Shown here: positions 51,862-59,369 of the stretch, piece after piece
How positions within the stretch are numbered: position 1 is the stretch's first letter
How the letters are laid out: every line of letters starts with the position of its first letter
Origin: Qipengyuania_B sp965214525
GTDB lineage: Bacteria > Pseudomonadota > Alphaproteobacteria > Sphingomonadales > Sphingomonadaceae
Reading direction: 5' to 3'
Assembly (NCBI GenBank): GCA_965214525.1
Contig: OZ243959.1
Coordinates: 744,001-808,000, forward strand
Length of the DNA: 64,000 nt
Translations under genes and position numbers: made by a program
Notes under the pieces: model-generated
Database searches by the model: none
The model's input: only the letters and a program-made list of their open reading frames with translations
Told to the model about the DNA's origin: nothing

Positions 51862-52211
51862 TGGCTATTACGGACGAGTCCATCTGGTCCACTGAAGAAC
51901 GGCTGTGGCTTGGCGATGTCTCGGCGTTCGAAGACTTGGTGGGGGACGAGTGCCTCATGGTGTTCCCCGGCGCCGGTATCTTGGAAAGGGCGTTCGCGCG
52001 GGCGGCACTTGCCTCTTCGCCGCGGTGGCTGTCAGTCGAGATGACGCAACGGCAAATGGCACGGGTCGGTCGGACCAACATCGTTCTTGCCTATCATGCA
52101 AATGCTCGCCGCGATCAAACCGAGCCGTTCGAGGGCTTTTGCTCCAGCACCTATCGCGCGGGTGACGACGGTTGGAAACTAATTCAGCACCAGCAGGCGG
52201 TTATCCATTAA
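51861..52211 (+). CDS. SnoaL-like (NTF2-fold, DUF4440-type) protein between pdhA and pdhB
   Basis: 116 residues with the NTF2-like pattern: ERLWLGDVSAFEDLVGDECLM at the N-terminus, CSSTYRAGDDGWKLIQHQQ at the end. Such proteins form small conical pockets that bind or isomerise small molecules; no catalytic residues can be assigned. It is coupled to both neighbours by single-base start/stop overlaps (TGATG and TAATG), so it should be made in step with both E1 subunits. The role is unknown. Confidence 0.78.
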   Translation: MAITDESIWSTEERLWLGDVSAFEDLVGDECLMVFPGAGILERAFARAALASSPRWLSVEMTQRQMARVGRTNIVLAYHANARRDQTEPFEGFCSSTYRAGDDGWKLIQHQQAVIH

Positions 52212-53623
52212 TGGCAATCGAACTCAAAATGCCGGCTTTGTCGCCAACGATGGAGGAGGGCACTCTCGCCAGATGGCTGAAGCGGGAAGGGGACGTAGTC
52301 GCACCCGGCGACATCATCGCCGAGATCGAGACCGACAAGGCCACGATGGAGTTTGAAGCCATCGATGAGGGCACGCTGGGAAAGATCTTGATCGACGAAG
52401 GAACTGAAAATGTGAAAGTGGGCACCGTCATTGCGATGCTGGCTGGCGACGGGGAAGATTTCAGCGCAACCAGCGACAATGAGGAAACCGATCCTGACCC
52501 GATCCAGGATGTGCCGGGCGAAGGCAAGGATGTCGGTCGGCCCGACCCCGGCAACCCTATCACTCCGGACGCTCCTTCGCATGCCCCTGACGATGATCCC
52601 GATATTCCTGCAGGTACTCAAATGGTTTCGACAAGCGTGCGCGAGGCTTTGCGCGACGCGATGGCCGAGGAGATGCGGCGGGACGAACGCGTCTTCGTGA
52701 TGGGCGAGGAGGTCGCGCAATACCAGGGCGCGTACAAGGTGACGCAAGGATTGCTCGACGAGTTCGGTGCCAAGCGCGTGATTGATACGCCGATAACCGA
52801 ATATGGTTTCGCAGGGATCGGGACCGGGGCGGCAATGGGCGGGTTGCGACCTATCGTTGAGTTCATGACGTTCAACTTCGCCATGCAGGCGATCGATCAC
52901 ATTGTGAACTCCGCCGGCAAGACGAACTACATGTCCGGCGGGCAGATGCGTTGCCCGGTGGTCTTTCGCGGACCAAACGGCGCCGCGAGCCGGGTCGGCG
53001 CGCAACACAGTCAGAACTACGGTCCCTGGTATGCGAGCGTTCCTGGCTTGATCGTTATCGCACCGTATGACAGCGCGGATGCCAAGGGATTGCTTAAAGC
53101 CGCGATCCGCTGCGAGGATCCCGTCGTGTTCCTCGAAAACGAATTGGTATACGGTCGCAGTTTCGATGTGCCGGCGATGGACGATCTCGTGCTGCCCATC
53201 GGCAAGGCACGGATCGTACGGGAAGGCACCGACGTGACGATCGTCTCCTATTCCATCGGTGTCGGCTTTGCGCTGGAGGCGGCCGAAAACCTGGCGGACG
53301 AGGGTATCGCGGCCGAGATCGTCGACTTGCGAACCTTGCGTCCGCTTGATCGAGCAACCGTTCTAGCGAGCTTGAAGAAGACGAACCGGCTCGTCATCGC
53401 CGAAGAAGGATGGCCGACTTGTTCCCTAGCCGCGGAAATTACCGCGATTTGCATGGAAGATGGCTTCGATGATCTTGACGCCCCGGTGCTACGCGTATGC
53501 AACGCAGACGTGCCCTTGCCTTATGCAGCGAACCTGGAAAAAGCCGCCTTGATCGATGCCGCGAAGATCAGCGAGGCGGTTCGCAAAGTGTGTTATCGCG
53601 ATCGCGCGAACACAGGCGGATAG
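52211..53623 (+). CDS. pdhB: Pyruvate dehydrogenase E1 component, beta subunit, with N-terminal lipoyl domain
   Basis: 470 residues. Residues 1-80 are a lipoyl domain with the lipoylated Lys43 in ETDKATMEFEA. An acidic, Pro-rich linker runs to about 133, and then the E1 beta fold (VREALRDAMAEEM, GEEVAQYQGAYKVTQGL, AQHSQNYGPWYASVPG). A lipoyl domain on E1 beta is an established alphaproteobacterial variant. The C-terminal transketolase domain is complete. It is convergent with the TadE gene 17 bases away. Confidence 0.94.
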   Translation: MAIELKMPALSPTMEEGTLARWLKREGDVVAPGDIIAEIETDKATMEFEAIDEGTLGKILIDEGTENVKVGTVIAMLAGDGEDFSATSDNEETDPDPIQDVPGEGKDVGRPDPGNPITPDAPSHAPDDDPDIPAGTQMVSTSVREALRDAMAEEMRRDERVFVMGEEVAQYQGAYKVTQGLLDEFGAKRVIDTPITEYGFAGIGTGAAMGGLRPIVEFMTFNFAMQAIDHIVNSAGKTNYMSGGQMRCPVVFRGPNGAASRVGAQHSQNYGPWYASVPGLIVIAPYDSADAKGLLKAAIRCEDPVVFLENELVYGRSFDVPAMDDLVLPIGKARIVREGTDVTIVSYSIGVGFALEAAENLADEGIAAEIVDLRTLRPLDRATVLASLKKTNRLVIAEEGWPTCSLAAEITAICMEDGFDDLDAPVLRVCNADVPLPYAANLEKAALIDAAKISEAVRKVCYRDRANTGG

Positions 53624-53640
53624 CCGGCGATCGCACGTGC

Positions 53641-54069
53641 TCAATCGACCACGAAGATCGGGCGGGCGTAATCAAGTCGGAACGTACGCATCGGTACGAT
53701 GGCAAGTTCGGTCATCTGGTATGACAGGTTGATGGAATACTCCTTGGCTCCGGTGACGCGGCTGGTCGCCGGCTGATCGACAACGATATCCAAACTGTCG
53801 GACTCAAGGAGATAGGGCGCTTCGACGGCGATGCTCAAGGCGATGGCTCGCATTTCTTCCTGGTTGAGCTTGTTGCCGCGTTGATAGGAGATCGCAATCT
53901 CCCTCGCCGTATCGGAGGCAACAGATTTTACAGCGTTGTAATTTTGTAGCCATATGCCTGTCAGGAACACGCCGAACAGCAGGCTGATGAAGACGGGCGC
54001 CAATATCGCGAACTCGACTGCGGTAGAACCGACATTGTCTTTTGCGAAGGAGCGTAGCCGAGGGATCAT
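53641..54069 (-). CDS. TadE-like pseudopilin
   Basis: 142 residues. The N-terminus has the TadE signature: a short basic leader, then G-S-T-A-V-E-F-A-I-L-A-P-V-F, with Glu five residues after the Gly, leading into a hydrophobic helix to about residue 45. The rest is periplasmic. TadE proteins are minor pilins of the Tad/Flp system. It is the last of three coupled leftward genes (ATGA overlap with the one before). Confidence 0.85.
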   Translation of the reverse strand: MIPRLRSFAKDNVGSTAVEFAILAPVFISLLFGVFLTGIWLQNYNAVKSVASDTAREIAISYQRGNKLNQEEMRAIALSIAVEAPYLLESDSLDIVVDQPATSRVTGAKEYSINLSYQMTELAIVPMRTFRLDYARPIFVVD

Positions 54070-54563
54070 GACAATTGCACCGTTCGTTCGACGCGGAAAT
54101 TGATTGGCTGACTGATGCCGAACTGCGTCCAGACAGGCGTGTAGCGGTCGGTGATGGTAATGCGGATATACGAGCTGAGCACCTTGTCGCCGTTCGCACT
54201 GCTTGTGGCCGCCTGGTCGGAACCCGATTGTTTCTTACATAGATCGGGGTTGAGCACCGTCGAAACTTCCGCGTCGCAGCGATAGAAACGGCTGACGGTT
54301 ACGGCATCTGGTCCCAGACCAACGGACCTTTCAAGAATGTTTTCGATCTGCTGTATTTCCACTGTAGCGCCGCGGGCCGTCGCCAGAGCGATCGTCTCGC
54401 CTTCGCTCGCGGCAGACTGCAATTCCTGCTGCTTGGCCACGATAGAACCCACTTCGAACGTGCCGATGACGATGCTGACTAGAAACGGCAGCACGAACGC
54501 CAGTTCAACGGTGAACGATCCGCGCCTGTCTCGCAACAGGTCGCATCTGCGCAAGGCCGTCAC
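54066..54563 (-). CDS. TadE/TadG-like minor pseudopilin
   Basis: 165 residues from GTG 54563, which overlaps the upstream stop (GTGA); longer upstream readings lie inside the preceding gene. RRGSFTVELAFVLPFLVSIVIG is the pseudopilin-type N-terminal helix with its conserved Glu. The periplasmic part has two cysteines (YRCDAEV and DLCKKQ) that could form a disulfide. Confidence 0.83.
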   Translation of the reverse strand: MTALRRCDLLRDRRGSFTVELAFVLPFLVSIVIGTFEVGSIVAKQQELQSAASEGETIALATARGATVEIQQIENILERSVGLGPDAVTVSRFYRCDAEVSTVLNPDLCKKQSGSDQAATSSANGDKVLSSYIRITITDRYTPVWTQFGISQPINFRVERTVQLS

Positions 54564-55870
54564 GCTACCAGTCTCACATCTGCAAGGCTGCCGCCCACGG
54601 AATTGGTCTTGAGTGAAGGACAGAGCGTTTCGAGGTAGGCGTTGCCGCCAACGGTGATCCGGTAAGCCGCGATCTGCAGGCATTGGGCGACGACATTCGC
54701 GGTACCATTCACGCGCAAGGTACCAGATGGGAGGTAGATATTCCCCTCGAGGACTGAGTCCGAGTTGCCGTTAAGGATATGGCCCGGTTCCGGGGGATTA
54801 TTGTTCTTGTCCTCGATGATGAGGAAGCCTTCCAGTTCGTTGGCTTTGGAGGCGGCCGGCGTCCTGGCCAGTTCGGCCGCGGTCGGCGGCGTCAGGTTCA
54901 GCTTGTTGTTGTTGCCGCTGCCGCCAAGTTTGATGGTTGCGCCGTTGCGAAGTACGAATTGGACCCCGCGACCAGTAACGTCGTAATTTGCGCTAAGGTC
55001 GAGAACGCCGCCGTTGATAACGTAAATACCAGATGACAGGACAGTCCGGCATTTCACCACGAGGGAAGTGTAGGTGCCAGGTTGCAGACTGGCTAACTTG
55101 TTGTTGCCCTTGCCGCCGCAATTGTCATTGCGCGGACGATTATCCAGGACCGGTTCGATGCCAGCGAACGGATCCTGCAATCCCTTCTCGCCTTCGTATG
55201 ACACATTGTCCACGGTTGTCGGATCACCGTCTGTATCCATGTTTGGATCGGCAATGATCGTTCCGCAAGCAACGATGCTGTCGGTGAGCAAGGTGGCGCT
55301 GCCGTCAATCTCGATAGCCCCGTCGGAGCACGACAAGGCTGCTATACCGCAGCGGGCGTTGACCGTAGCGTTGCCGCCGATGGACGTACCCGTGCCGTCT
55401 GTCGCGGTCGAAGTCAGACAGGCCTTGAAGTCCTGCCCTCCCTTGAAGCTTGCTTGAGCCGAGACGAACACGGTGGTCGCCTTGCCGGTAAGCATGAAAC
55501 TGAACGGGAGGGGGCGGGTGGCGGTTGCGGTAAGCACCACGCTATTGAGCGTGCCGCCAGCATAATCGGCTACGCGAATGTCGGGCCGGCTGATGAAGTC
55601 TTTGGTGATGCCGCGATTGGCGTCGAATTCTTGGGTCGCTCGCGCTTCATAGAAGCCTGCGCTTTCAGGACGGGCCAGTGCCCAGGCGCCGGCATAGGCC
55701 CCCTGGTCGACCGCATGTTGCATCTCGCGCTTCCACATGTACCACTGCGAAATGTCGATAGCGAACCCGGAACCGCCGATGATGCTCGGCAAGGCAAGCG
55801 CCATGATCATGGCTGCGTTACCGCTCTTGTCCAGCGCCAGCTTTCGAGCCAGTTTGTTGATGTTGCGCAA
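54560..55870 (-). CDS. TadG-like pilus-associated protein with beta-rich C-terminal domain
   Basis: 436 residues. DKSGNAAMIMALALPSIIGGSGFAIDISQWY is split here as the TadG-type N-terminus (about 14-45), with a helix and an ADIS-like segment (AIDIS). From about 165 the sequence is a repetitive, Gly/Asn/Thr-rich beta structure (GGNATVNARCGIAAL, IDGSATLL, LRVNGTANVVAQC, ITVGGNAYLETLC) with several cysteines, suggesting a beta-helix or adhesive surface domain. It heads the three-gene set. No tad ATPase, secretin or prepilin peptidase is nearby. Confidence 0.82.
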   Translation of the reverse strand: MRNINKLARKLALDKSGNAAMIMALALPSIIGGSGFAIDISQWYMWKREMQHAVDQGAYAGAWALARPESAGFYEARATQEFDANRGITKDFISRPDIRVADYAGGTLNSVVLTATATRPLPFSFMLTGKATTVFVSAQASFKGGQDFKACLTSTATDGTGTSIGGNATVNARCGIAALSCSDGAIEIDGSATLLTDSIVACGTIIADPNMDTDGDPTTVDNVSYEGEKGLQDPFAGIEPVLDNRPRNDNCGGKGNNKLASLQPGTYTSLVVKCRTVLSSGIYVINGGVLDLSANYDVTGRGVQFVLRNGATIKLGGSGNNNKLNLTPPTAAELARTPAASKANELEGFLIIEDKNNNPPEPGHILNGNSDSVLEGNIYLPSGTLRVNGTANVVAQCLQIAAYRITVGGNAYLETLCPSLKTNSVGGSLADVRLVA

Positions 55871-56047
55871 CGCAATGCCCTCCTGAACGATAGGAAGTCA
55901 CACTATGATCAAAAGGTTGCTATCGTATCACCAGAGACGGTTAACGTTGCCGGCCCGCCTTGTTGGGCACCCGCTGACATCGCAGATTGGCGTTTGCTAT
56001 GGTGCCTGAATCGCTGTTCCAAGCTGTTGCCCTGTAAGCAAAAGCCC

Positions 56048-56704
56048 ATGGCCAATCTTGAACACGACCTTCCGCCGCCTCTACAGCTGGCGAGCCGCTA
56101 TGCTCCGAAAGAATTGCGGAAGCATTACACGCTCATGTTCGCGTTGGATCGTGATCTTGGCCGGATATCCGTTCGTACCGACCAGACTATCGCGCGGCAA
56201 TTGCGCCTGGCCTGGTGGCGACAGGAATTGCTTCGGGCTGAAGAAGGAGCGCCCGCAGCTTCCCCTTTGCTGCAAGATCTGCGCACCTTGTGGGGGAGAA
56301 AGGCCCCCGCGCTTGCCTTATTCGCCGATGGGTGGGAAGCGATGATGCTTGCCGACGGTCTGGTCAACGAACTGGACCACGGGATGGCGGATCGCGCGCG
56401 TGCGGCGGCCTCGCTGACGCTTCTGACCGACGAGCGCGCTTACTTTGAGCAGGTTCGTAGCGCCTACCGGATTTATGCGTGGGCAGAATATCTAGCGCTG
56501 CAACCGTCCGACGATCGCGCCCGGTTGATTGCCGCTTTCCCGATCGTCGAAGCGGGTCAGCCAAACTCCTTGCCGATCGCATTGCGGCCGTTCGCAGTCT
56601 TGGCTGCTCTTGGCCGTCGCTCGTTAAGCAAAGGGGGAAGGCCGTTATTGGAAGGGCGCCTCGCAGCGGCAACGGTCATGCGCGCCGGGCTTATCGGGCG
56701 ATAG
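56048..56704 (+). CDS. Squalene/phytoene synthase-like protein lacking the Asp-rich motifs
   Basis: 218 residues, all helical, with the fold pattern of trans-isoprenyl diphosphate synthases: YAPKELRKHYTLMFALDRDLGRI, then RQLRLAWWRQELLRA. The two DxxxD metal motifs needed for catalysis are not seen (FALDRDLGRI is the nearest remnant), and the C-terminal third is short. A catalytically inactive relative, such as the complex I assembly factor NDUFAF6, is therefore a better guide than squalene synthase itself. Start ATG 56048 was chosen over upstream readings through the promoter. Confidence 0.7.
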   Translation: MANLEHDLPPPLQLASRYAPKELRKHYTLMFALDRDLGRISVRTDQTIARQLRLAWWRQELLRAEEGAPAASPLLQDLRTLWGRKAPALALFADGWEAMMLADGLVNELDHGMADRARAAASLTLLTDERAYFEQVRSAYRIYAWAEYLALQPSDDRARLIAAFPIVEAGQPNSLPIALRPFAVLAALGRRSLSKGGRPLLEGRLAAATVMRAGLIGR

Positions 56705-56749
56705 ATCGGCAAACGATTTGGTAAGGCGAAGGCCGTACGAACGGCTGTC

Positions 56750-57217
56750 ATGAACCGTATCATCCTGGGTTTCCTCGGCGGATTGTTGCTGGCTGGGCTC
56801 GCTACGTTCTGGTTGCAAGGCCGGGCGCAGGTGGAAGCCGCTGCCCCACCGCCTGAACCCAAGCAAAGCGGAGATTTATCCGACACAACAGCAATCCCGG
56901 TAGTTGACATGGCCGGATTGGAAGGGCCAACACCACCCGAGGCGAGCGAACTCTCCCGCGAACAGAAGCGTTTCTTTCGCTACGATCGAAACTACGACTG
57001 GCGTATTTCCCGAACGGAAATGTTATCGAGCCGAACCCCCGCTTTTCAAAAGCTCGACAAGGACGGCAACAATCTGCTGACGTTCGAGGAATGGGCGGTC
57101 GCCACCGTCGACAAGTTCGAGAACGCTGATAGCAACAAGGACCGGGAACTGACCCCGGCGGAGTTCGCCTCGACCCGCCCGAAGAAAGCCAAATCCAAGC
57201 CCGCCTGTTCCTGCTGA
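56750..57217 (+). CDS. Membrane-anchored or exported EF-hand protein
   Basis: 155 residues with an N-terminal hydrophobic segment (about 4-22), then a Pro/Ala-rich linker. Two complete EF-hand loops follow, DKDGNNLLTFEE and DSNKDRELTPAE, plus a degenerate one, DRNYDWRISRTE. Calcium binding in the periplasm is likely. The C-terminus KPKSKPACSC-like tail holds two cysteines. It lies 45 bases after the squalene-synthase-like gene and converges on trmFO. Confidence 0.82.
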   Translation: MNRIILGFLGGLLLAGLATFWLQGRAQVEAAAPPPEPKQSGDLSDTTAIPVVDMAGLEGPTPPEASELSREQKRFFRYDRNYDWRISRTEMLSSRTPAFQKLDKDGNNLLTFEEWAVATVDKFENADSNKDRELTPAEFASTRPKKAKSKPACSC

Positions 57218-57227
57218 CCTGCCCAGA

Positions 57228-58595
57228 TTAAGCGGCAACCCGTTCGGGTGCCGGCAGCCAATCTGCAAGATCGCGCTTCGCACGCTCAGTATAAGCCTGC
57301 TTGCGTAACTTCTTGCTGACGTCGTGCATGGGCGGGAAAAGCCCGAAATTGATATTCATAGGTTGATACGTCCGGGCCTCCGCGCCTTGGGTGATATGCG
57401 CCAGCAAAGCGCCCATTGCCGTCGTTGAGGGCGGCGCGATCCACTCGCGTTTGCCGATTGAAGCTGCTGTTATCATGCCTGCCAATAACCCAATGGCGGC
57501 GCTTTCAACATAACCTTCGCAGCCCGTAATCTGTCCGGCGAAACGGATTTGCGGGGCTTTGATAAACCGCAATTGCCGATCGAGGACTACAGGGGCATTG
57601 AGGAAAGTGTTGCGATGCAACCCGCCAAGGCGGGCGAACTCGGCATGTTCCAGCCCGGGGATCGTCCGAAACAGGGCTACCTGGTCGGCGTGTTTCAGTT
57701 TGGTCTGGAACCCCACCATGTTCCACAAGGTGCCGAGCTTGTTGTCCTGCCGCAATTGCACCACTGCATACGGCCAGCGACCTTGCGGGAATTCGGCGCA
57801 AGCAGTGCGCGGATCGTCGAGGCCCACCGGCTTCATCGGACCATATCGCAAGGTATCGACGCCGCGCGCCGCCATCACTTCGATCGGCATGCAGCCATCG
57901 AAATAGGGTGTGTCCGTCTCCCAATGCTTAAACTGGGTCTTTTCACCATCGAGCAACCCTTGGTGGAATGCGCGATATTCGTCCCGGGTCATCGGACAAT
58001 TGATATAATCGCCGGACTCGTTCGAAGCCTCGCTTCTCTTGTTCCAGCGGGACTGAATCCAGCAAATGTCCATATTGACGGTGTCGCGGTAAACGATCGG
58101 GGCGATGGCATCGAAGAAGGCCAGCCCATCCACACCTGCCGCCAAGGTAATCTGTTGTGCGAGGGCAGGGGCGGTGAGCGGGCCCGTCGCAACGATCACT
58201 GGCCCCTCGTTCGGCAAGGCGTCGATCCGCTCCCGGAGGATGGTGACATTGGGGTGCGAACCCAACCGGCGTTGTACCTCGGCTGAGAATGCTTCGCGAT
58301 CGACCGCCATCGCGCTGCCCGCCGGAACCCGCGCGCTGGCCCCAGCCTCCATGACAAGCGATCCGCAAAGGCGCATCTCATAGTGCAGCAACCCGACGGC
58401 GTTGCGCTCGTCATCGTCCGAACGGAACGAGTTGGAACAGACCAGTTCCGCCAGGCCATCGGTCTGATGGGCGGGCGTGGTATCGCCGCCACCGCGCATT
58501 TCCGACAGGCGAACACGAAGGCCGCGCTGTGCCAATTGCCAAGCAGCCTCCGATCCTGCCAGTCCTGCGCCGATAATATGAACGTCGTGAGCCAT
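57228..58595 (-). CDS. trmFO: Methylenetetrahydrofolate--tRNA-(uracil-5-)-methyltransferase
   Basis: Folate- and FAD-dependent enzyme that makes ribothymidine-54 in tRNA. FAD-binding motif at the N-terminus (VHIIGAGLAGSEAAWQLA), then CSNSFRSDD, and the conserved GQITGCEGYVESAAIGLLAG near residue 340. The C-terminal MNINFGLFPPM segment is typical. 455 residues from ATG 58595; a longer reading upstream runs into the opposite promoter. Bases 57232-57253 near the end can form a short imperfect hairpin. Confidence 0.93.
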   Translation of the reverse strand: MAHDVHIIGAGLAGSEAAWQLAQRGLRVRLSEMRGGGDTTPAHQTDGLAELVCSNSFRSDDDERNAVGLLHYEMRLCGSLVMEAGASARVPAGSAMAVDREAFSAEVQRRLGSHPNVTILRERIDALPNEGPVIVATGPLTAPALAQQITLAAGVDGLAFFDAIAPIVYRDTVNMDICWIQSRWNKRSEASNESGDYINCPMTRDEYRAFHQGLLDGEKTQFKHWETDTPYFDGCMPIEVMAARGVDTLRYGPMKPVGLDDPRTACAEFPQGRWPYAVVQLRQDNKLGTLWNMVGFQTKLKHADQVALFRTIPGLEHAEFARLGGLHRNTFLNAPVVLDRQLRFIKAPQIRFAGQITGCEGYVESAAIGLLAGMITAASIGKREWIAPPSTTAMGALLAHITQGAEARTYQPMNINFGLFPPMHDVSKKLRKQAYTERAKRDLADWLPAPERVAA

Positions 58596-58670
58596 GAACG
58601 CGCTCTTGGGCTTGCAGCCGCTTCTGTTCAAGCCCAACCGAGGCGTGCTACAGCTTCAATGGAGGGCGAT

Positions 58671-59369
58671 TTGCCAAGACGCGCACTTGTCGAACGACGG
58701 CCTTGGCTCCTTGCCGGACTGGCAAGCGCGACCGCTTTCTATTTCCTGCAGGATAACGAAGTGGGCGGTTTGTGGTTGATACTGTTGAAAGGCATGAGCG
58801 TTGGAGCGCTCGCATTGTACGCCTTCCAGCGACATCTGAGCCTGGACGCGCGCTTGCTATCGCTGGCGTTGGGTTTGGCTGCTATCGGCGATATGACGCT
58901 GGAACTTAACCGACTGACTTGGGGCATCGCTGTCAGCGTTAGTCACCTGGTCGCGATAGGACTGTATGCCCGCAATCGGCGGGACATGACAACGATTAGC
59001 CAGAAAGGCGCAGCGGCAGCCCTGCTGATCGGAACCCCGATATGCGCCTATCTGCTGACTACCTCCGTGCAGATCGGAGGCTTCGGCGTGCTCATGGGTA
59101 CGATGGCGGCGGCAGCGTGGTTCAGCAGGTTCCCGCGCTACCGCGTCGGTATCGGCGCTGTGTCTTACGTGGCATCGCATCTTGTGCTCTTCGTCCAGAT
59201 GGATGGAGAGCCTGCTTGGTACGGCAACCTGCTGATCTGGCCGCTGTATTATCTCGGCCAGTTCCTGATCGCGACGGGCATCGTCCAGACCTTGCGAAAC
59301 GAGCGGTACGCTAAGGTTCCAGCGGAGGGGGATCGTCGCGATCCATCGTCGTCTCCGGCGATGTCGTAG
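58671..59369 (+). CDS. YhhN family (lysoplasmalogenase-type) membrane protein
   Basis: 232 residues with about eight membrane spans. The GDMTLEL and FVQMDGEPAWYG segments fit the YhhN/TMEM86 family, whose animal members cleave the vinyl-ether bond of lysoplasmalogens; bacterial substrates are unclear. I chose TTG 58671 because GGAGG lies 5 bases upstream; ATG 58659 adds four residues but has no ribosome site. The last 59 bases overlap the end of convergent gyrA. Confidence 0.8.
   Translation: MPRRALVERRPWLLAGLASATAFYFLQDNEVGGLWLILLKGMSVGALALYAFQRHLSLDARLLSLALGLAAIGDMTLELNRLTWGIAVSVSHLVAIGLYARNRRDMTTISQKGAAAALLIGTPICAYLLTTSVQIGGFGVLMGTMAAAAWFSRFPRYRVGIGAVSYVASHLVLFVQMDGEPAWYGNLLIWPLYYLGQFLIATGIVQTLRNERYAKVPAEGDRRDPSSSPAMS

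Noticed and set aside
55454..56047. Upstream extension of the squalene-synthase-like gene
   Set aside because: It runs through the TadG-like gene on the opposite strand and through the promoter gap; the sequence before ATG 56048 has no family resemblance.
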